Below are positions 33,916 to 41,843 of a DNA stretch of 64,000 bases, in pieces. The DNA comes from JBFYTX01 sp963739515. Its GTDB lineage: Bacteria; Chloroflexota; Dehalococcoidia; Dehalococcoidales; RBG-16-60-22. The translations under genes were made by a program, and so were the position numbers. Numbering within the stretch: the stretch's first letter is position 1; each line of letters starts with the position of its first letter. Location: positions 573,096-637,095 of the forward strand of contig CAVUAO010000002.1 of NCBI GenBank assembly GCA_963739515.1, written 5' to 3'. Under the pieces are notes generated by a model. That model was not told the origin of the DNA. It saw only the letters and a list, made by a program, of their open reading frames with translations, and made no database searches.

Positions 33916-34206
33916 CTAGTCCTTGGAAGATTCTGCTGTTAACGTCCTTCTAATAGCCTCGTGAGAAACGTTATATTCTTTCGCTAATTTGCGTAGACTT
34001 TCAACCTTATGCCGTTTAACGAGATCAAGCCAGACAGCACCCGATATCCTTCCCCGCCAAAGATGATGTGTAATCAATGTTGAAGGAGCGCTCACTGGGT
34101 AGAAACCATAATCGAGATATTGCATCACACCCCGAAGCCCCCCGGGGTCGCCAAACAACCCTCCAATCAAACTGCCGGAACACGTTATGAGACGGTAGGC
34201 AGTCAT
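33916..34206 (-). CDS. HTH-domain ORF spanning the right island junction
   Basis: 96 aa as opened; it starts outside the island and crosses the att repeat. An internal ATG at 34125, inside the 11-bp inverted repeat, gives 69 aa wholly within the island. The C-terminal ~45 residues look like a helix-turn-helix (SLRKLAKEYNVSHEAIRRTL). The N-terminal part is unrecognised. It may be the remnant of a larger island gene cut by integration or by the IS. Confidence 0.4.
   Translation of the reverse strand: MTAYRLITCSGSLIGGLFGDPGGLRGVMQYLDYGFYPVSAPSTLITHHLWRGRISGAVWLDLVKRHKVESLRKLAKEYNVSHEAIRRTLTAESSKD
34115..34125 (-). repeat. Right copy of the 11-bp inverted repeat
   Basis: AGATATTGCAT on the plus strand, inverted relative to 15555-15565. 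On the minus strand it is also the ATG of an in-frame start inside the HTH ORF at 33916-34206. Confidence 0.45.
34138..34153 (+). repeat. Right attachment repeat (attR core)
   Basis: Exact copy of the tRNA-Asp 3' end, with no tRNA body to its left (the preceding bases are CGAAG, not the T loop). It therefore marks the right junction of the island rather than a second tRNA. Confidence 0.8.
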
Positions 34207-34230
34207 CAGGAATTCTCAAGCAGCACGGAA

Positions 34231-35070
34231 TTATTCGACCGGTCGGAAACGAATACGGGTATACTCCGAAGAAAACTCCGCCCCGATGATAAAGATAAAC
34301 GCGGAAATATATACCCAAATCAGAAAAACGATAACCGCTTCCAAAGAACCGTAGACCATATCGTACCTGGCAATGTTGCTGAGATAAATGGCAAACAGGC
34401 TTCTGGCTACCTCCAAGAGGATGGTAGCAAGAACCGCTCCGGGCCAGACGTAACGCCAGGCGGTTTTGATGTTCGGCATAAATTTGTACAGCAGAGTTAT
34501 CACGATAAAAAGTAGCGCGAATCCTATCAGCCTGCTCGTGATTACTACCAGCGTTTCCAGCGCCGGCAAATCAATCACCGGTATAAAGGCAGGAAAAGCA
34601 GTGGCCGCCGTGGAGATGATAAAGAGAACCCCGGTGCCTAATGCCAGTAATAGTTCTCTGGGCTTTCTGATAAAAAAGGCCCTCTGGGCGTAGATGTCCC
34701 AGGCCCGGTTGATAACACGGCCGAAGGTACCGAAGATAGCGCTCCCGGTCCAGAAAAGGCCAACGATACTAATAATGCCGAGAGCGCCTCTCGATGCTAT
34801 TATCATATCGAGATTGCGTGCAATGAACTGATCGGAACCGGGAAAATAAGTGGTGGTAAAATTGAAGATGTTTTGCCTGACCACCTCAGAAGGCAGGAAA
34901 AGGCCCAGAAGCGCAATCATACCAAGAAGCAGCGGGAACATTGAAAGAAACGCGTAGTAAGCGATGCTGGCAGCCAGGTCCCCGGCATCGTGTTTGGCCA
35001 TCTTGTCCACGACCCGGATAATAAATGAAATAACCGGGATATTTTTAAGTTGGAGTATGAGCCCGCGCAA
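34231..35070 (-). CDS. YihY/virulence factor BrkB family membrane protein
   Basis: 279 aa, full family length. Signature AASIAYYAFLSMFPLLLGMI near residue 36, then six membrane segments, with the conserved FWTGSAIFGTFGRVINRAWD and VYGSLEAVIVFLIWVYISAF blocks. Function of the family is not established (misnamed RNase BN). It is the first gene outside the island's right end. A truncated paralogue is at 32492. Confidence 0.9.
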   Translation of the reverse strand: MRGLILQLKNIPVISFIIRVVDKMAKHDAGDLAASIAYYAFLSMFPLLLGMIALLGLFLPSEVVRQNIFNFTTTYFPGSDQFIARNLDMIIASRGALGIISIVGLFWTGSAIFGTFGRVINRAWDIYAQRAFFIRKPRELLLALGTGVLFIISTAATAFPAFIPVIDLPALETLVVITSRLIGFALLFIVITLLYKFMPNIKTAWRYVWPGAVLATILLEVARSLFAIYLSNIARYDMVYGSLEAVIVFLIWVYISAFIFIIGAEFSSEYTRIRFRPVE

Positions 35071-35241
35071 TTTCTGTTTCAGTTAAATTACCCTCATCCG
35101 CAGGAACATCGTTTCAGAAACAAATCACGAATACGCATAATGGGATAATAATCCACAGGCGCCCTGGAGGTCAAACCTAACGAAAATACAGTCGGCAAGA
35201 ATGTAAGATAACATGCCGCCTGTTGGCCCAAGGTTAAGTCC

Positions 35242-36945
35242 CTAGTACCAGGCATTGGCGGTATCACGGAGGAAAAACCGCTCCGTTGAAAACCACATGT
35301 TATTTTCCGTATTGCGAATCCAGAACTTCACGATTACATAGTCGTTGGCGGCGTACGCAGGGTGGGTGATATTCGTCCACCTTATTGTGTTGGTATTGGG
35401 GACTGCCCAGCTAGTCGCGCTGATTGAATCAGGTAATGAGTAATCCGGAAAGACATCATACATATCAGAGTCATTGGTCAGCCCCGAGAGGTCGGCGTGG
35501 ATATCAAAGGGGGCGGTGGCATTTTTTACCGTAACCGTTATCGTGGATTGAGTTTGGACACTATCTCCCTCATCAATGCTGATGTCCAGAATACAGGGGT
35601 AGTCCTGGCTGAGGTCAATGCTGGTACCCAATACCGGCTCGGATCGAGTGCGGAACGTCACCAGCCCGGCATATAGAGCATCGGCCGTCATGTCGCCGGC
35701 GGGGAAGTTTATCTGTTTCACTTCCGTGCTGGTGATGATAATTTTACCCTGGTCAAGGTCAACCTCAGCGGTTGTCCCGGTGGGGTGCGTATAAGTCACG
35801 TCCAGGTAGTCAACGTAAAAATAGTCGGTGGTTTGATCCATATTGGCGTCGAAGGCAATCCAGAACTGGCTGGACAAACCATAAGGGGATAAATCAACAT
35901 CCCTGAAATGATAGGCGTTGTCGTCATCGCCATTAACCCATGTTTGAACCGTGGTCCAATTTATATTATTATTGCTTACAAGCAGAGATACCGTATCAGT
36001 GGCTTCAAAAGCATTGGCCTTATACCAGAAATGGAGGTGGGCACTAACCGCGCTGGAAAGGTCAAGCGCGCGTTTTACATAGCCGGTGCTGCCGCGTAAC
36101 CGCAGGTGGTAGTTGCCTTGATATGGGGCGGCGGTGTCGATAATATCGGCGTAACCTTCGGAATACCAGCCGTTAAGCCAGCCGCTGCCGCCGGTCCAGC
36201 CGGTACTTTCAAAATTATCCTTAGCTTTAGTCGTGCCTATGCCTGTTGTGCCGGTACCGGCGAGGAGCTGTTGCCAGACTTCCGGGTAGTCCGTATCGAG
36301 CGTGATGGTCACCGATTTAATATTGGCGCGACTGTAAGATTGAGATAGTGGCTTTATCTCAACCGACTGCGTGTCCATAGACGAAAGCGAAGTTAAACTC
36401 CCGAGCAAAACCGGTATATAGACCCCGCCGCCGGCGATTAGTGATTGCGCATCGGCCGAGGCGTTTTCATTACCGTAGTCCCGGATGATTATCCCGTTTT
36501 CGTAGACGAGCCTGGGGCTATCGATTGTCCCCTGCCCCTCGTAGCTTATCCGGTTTGAGGTGTAGTCCTGGGTAATCGTCGGATTACCCAGACCGTCAAT
36601 GGTATATGCGATGCTAATTGCCATATTTTCCGAGGTCAGTGAGCCTGCCACGCCAGCGCCGGGGTTGGCCAGGAACATCCGGTCGGGATAGCGCGCGCCC
36701 ATGTGGATAGTCCCGGACTTCGGCTCACGGGATACAGCCACGTCTTCGATGTCCGATTTAAGGGACACCATATCGTCGAGGACATTATTAAAATGTTGGT
36801 ATTCTACGTCTTTATTCCATGCGGGAACAAAGTGCGACTGTATGGTGCCGAAGGCTGTTCCCGCGATTAACAGGATAATTATGGCGCCAATCATCGTGGA
36901 AAAGCCACCCTGTCCCTGCCGCCGGTCCCGAATTTTAGCCCTCAT
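35242..36945 (-). CDS. Large pilin-like surface protein with archaeal-type N-terminus
   Basis: 567 aa. A basic leader (RAKIRDRRQGQGGF) and a hydrophobic helix (STMIGAIIILLIAGTAFGTI, about 15-36) form a type IV pilin-like start, as in archaeal DUF7289-type proteins. The ectodomain is beta-rich and Thr/Asn/Asp-rich; residues ~240-390 resemble a lectin-like or MAM-like jelly-roll (YHLRLRGSTGYVKRALDLSS). It is the last gene after the secretion ATPase and two FlaJ-like proteins, so export by that machinery is likely. No function can be named beyond surface structure or adhesion. Confidence 0.7.
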   Translation of the reverse strand: MRAKIRDRRQGQGGFSTMIGAIIILLIAGTAFGTIQSHFVPAWNKDVEYQHFNNVLDDMVSLKSDIEDVAVSREPKSGTIHMGARYPDRMFLANPGAGVAGSLTSENMAISIAYTIDGLGNPTITQDYTSNRISYEGQGTIDSPRLVYENGIIIRDYGNENASADAQSLIAGGGVYIPVLLGSLTSLSSMDTQSVEIKPLSQSYSRANIKSVTITLDTDYPEVWQQLLAGTGTTGIGTTKAKDNFESTGWTGGSGWLNGWYSEGYADIIDTAAPYQGNYHLRLRGSTGYVKRALDLSSAVSAHLHFWYKANAFEATDTVSLLVSNNNINWTTVQTWVNGDDDNAYHFRDVDLSPYGLSSQFWIAFDANMDQTTDYFYVDYLDVTYTHPTGTTAEVDLDQGKIIITSTEVKQINFPAGDMTADALYAGLVTFRTRSEPVLGTSIDLSQDYPCILDISIDEGDSVQTQSTITVTVKNATAPFDIHADLSGLTNDSDMYDVFPDYSLPDSISATSWAVPNTNTIRWTNITHPAYAANDYVIVKFWIRNTENNMWFSTERFFLRDTANAWY

Positions 36946-36963
36946 ATCTTCCCCGCCTTCACC

Positions 36964-37884
36964 CTACATTAAAAACGTATAGGCAATAACAGCGATGATG
37001 ATAAAAAATACCGAATGTCTCAGGCCAGCTACCGCCTTCCCTTCGCCTATTTTCCCGGTGACAATGCCGGCGAAAAAGCCCTGTATCACCAGGGCATGGA
37101 AAAACAGCCTGTGGTAGAGAGCCAGGTCTTGCGGGGACACGGCAAACTGCCCCAGACCGCCCGGCAGAGAGGCCCCGGCAGCGCTTCCCGCGGCCTTTTG
37201 CATCATGGGGAGAAAGACATATATCATGATCAGTATTATCGCCAGAAAGACGAAGTAGCTCACGTAACAGACCATTAAATAAGGCCTGGTCTCCGCGCTC
37301 CTTCTGTTTTCCAGCACCTTGGTCTGCTCGACGTCGGTAGCGACGCCCTGAAGAATATCGCCCAACCGACCGCCTATCCGGTAAGCTTCGAGCAAAGTGT
37401 AGACGGTCCGGCGGATAAGCAGCGTGGGGTATTTCCTGGCGAAATTAAGCATCGCCTCCTCGAAAGAAATACCCCAGGACATCATGTTATCTATCAGCTT
37501 GATCGCCGGCGTCAGCGGGCCGTATTGTCCCCCCGCGGCGATGCTCATCGCCTCCCCCAGGTTCATCCCTGATTTCACCGAAAGGCTGACATCACGTATC
37601 AGGGCGGGAAATTCCGCCTCTATTTTTTTTATTCTATTGGTTTCATAAAGGTTGAAAAAGCTCGGGGGCACGATAACCACGACAAAAGCCAGGATGCCAA
37701 TATTCGTGGGGTCGATGCCCAGATAAAAGGCAACTGAGGCGCAGGCTAGCGAGGCCAGGGTGGAAATCAGATACAATATCCACCGTTTTTCCCTCATGGT
37801 GCGCAGGGGGGACAAAAAGAACTGCTGCAACGCAGATTGCCGACGGTTACGTTCTACCGCTTCCAGAAGGACATCGCGGTCCAT
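36964..37884 (-). CDS. FlaJ/TadC-type membrane platform protein (second copy)
   Basis: 306 aa, type II secretion F domain. Membrane segments lie at about 37-57, 62-82, 205-228 and 250-300. The soluble loop between them holds the family block FPALIRDVSLSVKSGMNLGE, followed by SWGISFEEAM and RIGGRLGDIL. Its gene follows the first copy by 1 bp, and the two probably form a heterodimeric platform, as TadB/TadC do. Confidence 0.85.
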   Translation of the reverse strand: MDRDVLLEAVERNRRQSALQQFFLSPLRTMREKRWILYLISTLASLACASVAFYLGIDPTNIGILAFVVVIVPPSFFNLYETNRIKKIEAEFPALIRDVSLSVKSGMNLGEAMSIAAGGQYGPLTPAIKLIDNMMSWGISFEEAMLNFARKYPTLLIRRTVYTLLEAYRIGGRLGDILQGVATDVEQTKVLENRRSAETRPYLMVCYVSYFVFLAIILIMIYVFLPMMQKAAGSAAGASLPGGLGQFAVSPQDLALYHRLFFHALVIQGFFAGIVTGKIGEGKAVAGLRHSVFFIIIAVIAYTFLM

Positions 37885-37885
37885 G

Positions 37886-38806
37886 TTATTTGGTTCCTTC
37901 CGGCGTTAAAGAATCTATCACCAGCAAAAACATCGCCGAGCCCAGGGGAATAGCTCCATAAATGATGACCATGAGGATTACCGGACTGGTCCCTCTCAGC
38001 ATCATCATGGCGGAAAGCATGATGATAATAAAAATCGGTGCCGCCACCAGGCCGACGATATAAACTTCGGAAATCATCGCCAGCGTCGAAATAAAATCGT
38101 TGAACATCTTCCGGTTCTCTTCCATCGCCTCCTGCGACTTGCTCGTAAAGTACGTCCCCATTTCTCCGCCCGAGAGAGAGTTCGTGACCGCTCCCTGGAC
38201 AAACGTCCTGAGGCGTTTGGAAGGAGTGACCGCGGCCAGGTTGTGCAGCGCGCTGATAAAATCAAAACCGAGCAACTCGACATCCTTGACCACCAGCTTG
38301 GCCTCCTGGCTCACCTCGCCGAAGAATTGCTCCGCTCCGGCAAGTTTCTTAAATATTTCGTAAGGGATGACGCCGATGCCCGCCATGAAGGACATCCAGC
38401 CGATGGCGTAAGGCAAATGGCCGTCTATTTTCCTTTGCCTTTCCCAGCCCCTGACCCGCGGATAAAAAATAAAGAAAAGAAATAAAGCTATAAAGCAGCC
38501 CACCACGAGGAAAACCACCATACCGAAGTCGGAGAGGATGCCCAATATATTGGCTGCCGCCGCGTTCCCGGCGAAAATGAAACGCCATATGGGGACATAA
38601 TTAAAGAGGAGGGCGGCGGCGGCCATGGCCAGGGTGGTAAGAACCGTTGAAATCACCAGCGAATACAGGGTGGCCGTCGAGAGCAGCCTCTCTACGGTGA
38701 TGTATTTCCTCGCCTTTATCAGGTCGTTGGTCAGGAAAGAAAAGCGCGCCCGCTTACCCCGGTAGTAATTCCCGAAGAGAGTTAATGCCAGATTACCGAC
38801 ATTCAC
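37886..38806 (-). CDS. FlaJ/TadB-type membrane platform protein (first copy)
   Basis: 306 aa. Hydrophobic segments at about 45-66, 93-118, 240-265 and 275-297, and a cytoplasmic loop with HLPYAIGWMSFMAGIGVIPYEI and FISALHNLAAVTPSKRLRTF resemble archaeal FlaJ-like proteins more than the bacterial PilC. Start overlaps the ATPase gene by 4 bp. It anchors the assembly ATPase at the membrane. Confidence 0.85.
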   Translation of the reverse strand: MNVGNLALTLFGNYYRGKRARFSFLTNDLIKARKYITVERLLSTATLYSLVISTVLTTLAMAAAALLFNYVPIWRFIFAGNAAAANILGILSDFGMVVFLVVGCFIALFLFFIFYPRVRGWERQRKIDGHLPYAIGWMSFMAGIGVIPYEIFKKLAGAEQFFGEVSQEAKLVVKDVELLGFDFISALHNLAAVTPSKRLRTFVQGAVTNSLSGGEMGTYFTSKSQEAMEENRKMFNDFISTLAMISEVYIVGLVAAPIFIIIMLSAMMMLRGTSPVILMVIIYGAIPLGSAMFLLVIDSLTPEGTK

Positions 38807-40308
38807 GGCGTCTCTCCCTGCAACAGGCTTTTTTCCATCTCCTCCGGATGCCGGGAATAGTCGAATAACAGCCTGCTCAGCGTATAGAAATCAATATCCT
38901 TTTTTTCACACAGCCGTTGGATAATTCTCATCCGCCGCGAGAACTCCGCCGAGAATTCCGGCTCGTTCAGGTTCATCTTTTCCATAGCCTTGATGAAGAC
39001 CCGGGACTCACTGCTGAACTGAAAGTTCCCGGCATGATAGCGGAAGACTTCGTTCGTTCTGAGGGTGCCCTTTTCGAAATCGACGTCGGTCACCTCTACC
39101 ACTTTGTTGCACCTCCGGTTCGTGGCATCACCCCTCTTTTCCAGACTGACCAACGCCACGATATCGATACTGTCGAGCAGCATCAATGGGACATCGATGG
39201 GGGGCTTGGTCAACCTTTTTACCAGCGATTCCACCGAGTCGGCGTGAAAAGTGGCGAAGGTGATATGTCCGGTAGCCATCGCCTGGAAAAGCGTGTAAGC
39301 CTCGCGCCCGCGCACCTCTCCCACCAGCAGGTACTCGGGGCGCTGCCGGAGGGCGGTCCGGAGGAGGTCGAACATCTCAATCGAGCCGCTTTCCTGGGTC
39401 TCCCTAGTGACGGACGGTATCCAGTTTTCATGGAGAAGGTTTATTTCCCGGGTATCTTCAATGCTGACGATTTTACAGCTGGGCGGGATGAACATCGATA
39501 TGGTGTTTAGAAAGGTCGTCTTCCCCGAGGCGGTGCCGCCGGCGATAAGGATATTGAACCCGTTTTCCACCGCCAGCCAGAAATAGACAGCCATCTCCAG
39601 AGACAAAGTCCCCAGGTTAATCAGGTCGATAGGAGTAAAGGGTATTTCCCGGAACTTTCTTACCGTGAAAGTAGAACCTCTGGTGGTCACCTGGCCGCCG
39701 ATGCTTAACTGCAGTCGGTCGTGGCTGGGCAACGAGGCATCCAGGAGAGGCCTGGCCAGCGAGATATGCCGGCCCGACCTTTGCGCCAGCTTGTTAATCA
39801 GCGCGTCCAACTCCTCTTTGCTAAAAATGATGTTGGTCTTTAACGACCCATAGCTCTGGTGATAAACGTAGACCGGAATCCCAGGGCCGTCCGCCGATAT
39901 ATCTTCGGCCTTCTTGTCTCTTAAAATGGGGTCGAGCCGACCGTAGCCAATCAGGTCCCTTACAAGGTAATACATTATCTTTTCCCGACTTTCCGGGTTT
40001 AAGCGTATGCGGAACTCCCCGATTATTTCCTCCACCTTTTGTCTCAGGAATTCCCGGGGCTTTTCCAGCGAAGCAAAATCCACGTTAATCGTCTCGTAGA
40101 GCCAAGCCCGGATTTCCTTTATCAGCGCCTCTTCGCCCCTGGTCAGGCCGACCTCGCACACCTGGTAAGTAGGAGGCTGGCTGTCTTCAATGCCGATATA
40201 AGCGTAGGGCTCGTTCACCGGATAGACCTCCAGGAACTTTTCGCGGTCTATCTGCGGCGCCACCCACGAAGCAACGGCTATGTTTTCACTTTTTTTCTCA
40301 TCGGTCAT
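38803..40308 (-). CDS. FlaI/TadA-type secretion ATPase
   Basis: 501 aa. N-terminal domain (about 1-190) carries YVYHQSYGSLKTN. The ATPase core follows with Walker A GGTASGKTTFLNTI near residue 255, an Asp box (SIEDTREINL), Walker B YLLVGEVRGREAY and His box ATGHITFATFHADS. It fuels assembly of archaeal-type pili or archaella. The C-terminal ~110 residues are family-typical. It stands directly upstream of the two platform genes and downstream of the pilin. Confidence 0.92.
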   Translation of the reverse strand: MTDEKKSENIAVASWVAPQIDREKFLEVYPVNEPYAYIGIEDSQPPTYQVCEVGLTRGEEALIKEIRAWLYETINVDFASLEKPREFLRQKVEEIIGEFRIRLNPESREKIMYYLVRDLIGYGRLDPILRDKKAEDISADGPGIPVYVYHQSYGSLKTNIIFSKEELDALINKLAQRSGRHISLARPLLDASLPSHDRLQLSIGGQVTTRGSTFTVRKFREIPFTPIDLINLGTLSLEMAVYFWLAVENGFNILIAGGTASGKTTFLNTISMFIPPSCKIVSIEDTREINLLHENWIPSVTRETQESGSIEMFDLLRTALRQRPEYLLVGEVRGREAYTLFQAMATGHITFATFHADSVESLVKRLTKPPIDVPLMLLDSIDIVALVSLEKRGDATNRRCNKVVEVTDVDFEKGTLRTNEVFRYHAGNFQFSSESRVFIKAMEKMNLNEPEFSAEFSRRMRIIQRLCEKKDIDFYTLSRLLFDYSRHPEEMEKSLLQGETP

Positions 40309-40422
40309 TTTTCATCTCTAGAGCAACTTGCCGCAATACCCTGCCTGGCAAGCGAGAGACCAAGATTCCAGGGCGGGCTATCCAGCATTCAGGATTAAAG
40401 CGCCTGTATCCGGCAATTATAC

Positions 40423-40894
40423 TCAACGCACCAGGACATTGGTATCAAGCAGAATGGCGTCACTCCCGTTATGAACGGCCACGAAGTGATACCAACCTGC
40501 GGCTACGGCAACACCATTCGTGTCTGTGGTCACATCCAGAGTCGTGCCCGTCGAGATAGCATGGGCGCCCAGTTGAGTCTGTGTCGTGAAGTTGGCGGTG
40601 CTTTCTTTGCCGGCGGTTAAAGAGCCCTTCCAGGCATTGGCCACGATACTTTCTCCGCCATTATGTTTCACCAGAAGTGAGGATCTGGTCGGTCGGGTCG
40701 TCAATCACCGAAAGGGCAACATTAGGCGCCTTCGTGGTCGTCCCGAGGTACCCATAGGCGAAACCGGCGATGACCGCGCCCATGATGATGGTTATGGCGA
40801 CCATCAGTATCACGCCGATGACCGGTGATACGCCCTTCTGGTCTTCTGAAATTGTGTGAAATAATTCATATGTATTAACTCCTACCGACTGCAA
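40423..40894 (-). pseudogene. Archaeal-type pilin gene with a frameshift
   Basis: The 5' frame (40894-40661) encodes a class III signal and pilin helix: SEDQKGVSPVIGVILMVAIT with cleavage expected after QKG. The 3' frame (to 40423) begins in phase at about 40675 and continues as LLVKHNGGESIVANAWKG to the end VLLDTNVLVR-like (DAILLDTNVLVR). Joined, they give a ~150-aa pilin of the archaeal N-terminal methylation type. The break is near 40,670-40,680. It may be a sequencing indel, since the downstream half shows no decay. It would be the main pilin of this locus. Confidence 0.75.
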
Positions 40895-40989
40895 TTGATG
40901 GCTTCTATATTAATTAGCTCCATGGCTAAGCGTTTGCCAATGCCTTAGCTACCTCCTTTTCCACCCAATTATTATGATGGCGGCATCTT

Positions 40990-41429
40990 CTAGACGCCCG
41001 CCATGGCCATGACCGTATCGAGAATCGACGTCGGACCGGCCCCTTTATTGAGGAAAAGTACCGACTTGGTAAAAAAGCTGTCAGCCCCCTCCTGATAACT
41101 TTTGATGATGTCTTTGCTCTCGTCCGAGGCGGTAAGGACTCACGACCGGGATGCCTTTCAGTTTTTCGTCGCTTCTTGATTTGTTCCAGAATTTCCAGGC
41201 CGCTAACCTTGGGGAGCTTCAAATCGAGGAGAATCACGTCCGGCCGAGGCGAGGCCTCGAGCATCGGTATAAGGGCCGCGGTGGTACAGGAAATCAAGCG
41301 CCGATTTGCCATCTTTGATCCAGTAGAGGTTCGGCACCAGCTTGCCTCTCTCCAGAGCCCGCTTCATCAGGACACCGTGCTCTTCAGTGTCTTCGACGAG
41401 AAATACATTGATCTTTCTTGGTTGGTCAT
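40990..41429 (-). pseudogene. Rcp1-like response regulator with several frameshifts
   Basis: Pieces of one receiver are spread over different frames: KINVFLVEDTEEHGVLMKRA and WIKDGKSALDFLYHRGPY, then RPDVILLDLKLPKVSGLEIL with the phospho-acceptor Asp, then LTASDESKDIIKSYQEGADS and FFTKSVLFLNKGAG. All key residues can be read if about four indels are corrected. ATG 41429 follows the preceding regulator's stop closely. Either the gene is dead or this part of the assembly is poor; each piece is well conserved, which favours errors. Confidence 0.75.
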
Positions 41430-41430
41430 T

Positions 41431-41813
41431 TCACTTCCTCCTTCCCGCCAGGCCGGCCAGGCGTTTTTTCATTTCTTCACCCGAGGTAGGTTTTTTAATA
41501 TAAGCTTTCGCCCCCGCTCGGACAGCCTCGACGATGACGTCCGGGTCATCCATGTTCTCCGGCATCATCACGGCGACTACCGCCAGGGGGCTGTTCCTCA
41601 TCAATGACCCTGATCACTTCAATACCGCCGTCATTGATCCAATTTGAGGTCGATCAGGGTAATATCCGGGGTGTGCTGCGCGTACAATTCCAGTGCTTCC
41701 TGGCCGTTTTTAGCAACGGCAACCACGGTAAATCCGAGTGAATTTAACCCGTTGGCAAGCAGAATCCGCGTGAAAGCGGAGCCATCGGCTAAAAGCACCT
41801 TAGTTTTTCCCAT
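41431..41813 (-). pseudogene. CheY-like response regulator with frameshifts
   Basis: The first frame encodes KTKVLLADGSAFTRILLANG and DITLIDLKLD and then stops. Other frames continue with DGGIEVIRVIDEE and VIVEAVRAGAKAYIKKPTSG, ending RLAGLAGRRK at 41431. Two or three indels separate them. Its ATG at 41813 overlaps the stop that the upstream kinase would have in the corrected frame (TGATG), indicating that these genes form one coupled operon. Confidence 0.75.
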
Positions 41814-41843
41814 CAATACTCCTCTATCTCCAAGACTCTCGGC

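Larger units (their letters stand above)
15540..34153. mobile_element. Genomic island integrated at the tRNA-Asp 3' end (18.6 kb)
   Basis: Both ends carry the same 16 bp, the tRNA 3' end from the T stem to CCA (15540-15555 and 34138-34153). A large serine recombinase lies against the left end. Inside are IS3 remnants and a complete IS3 copy, and the base composition from about 22.5 to 32.7 kb is visibly more AT-rich than the flanking housekeeping genes. Cargo is regulatory and envelope-related: KaiBC module, small membrane proteins, kinases and c-di-GMP enzymes. Serine recombinases at RNA genes are known in Dehalococcoides, where vinyl chloride reductase islands sit at the tmRNA gene. Excision would leave tRNA-Asp followed directly by the YihY region. 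The boundaries are seen; mobility is inferred. Confidence 0.8.

Noticed and set aside
34080..34153. Second tRNA-Asp at the right end of the island
   Set aside because: Only the last 16 bases match; T loop, anticodon and acceptor 5' strand are absent.
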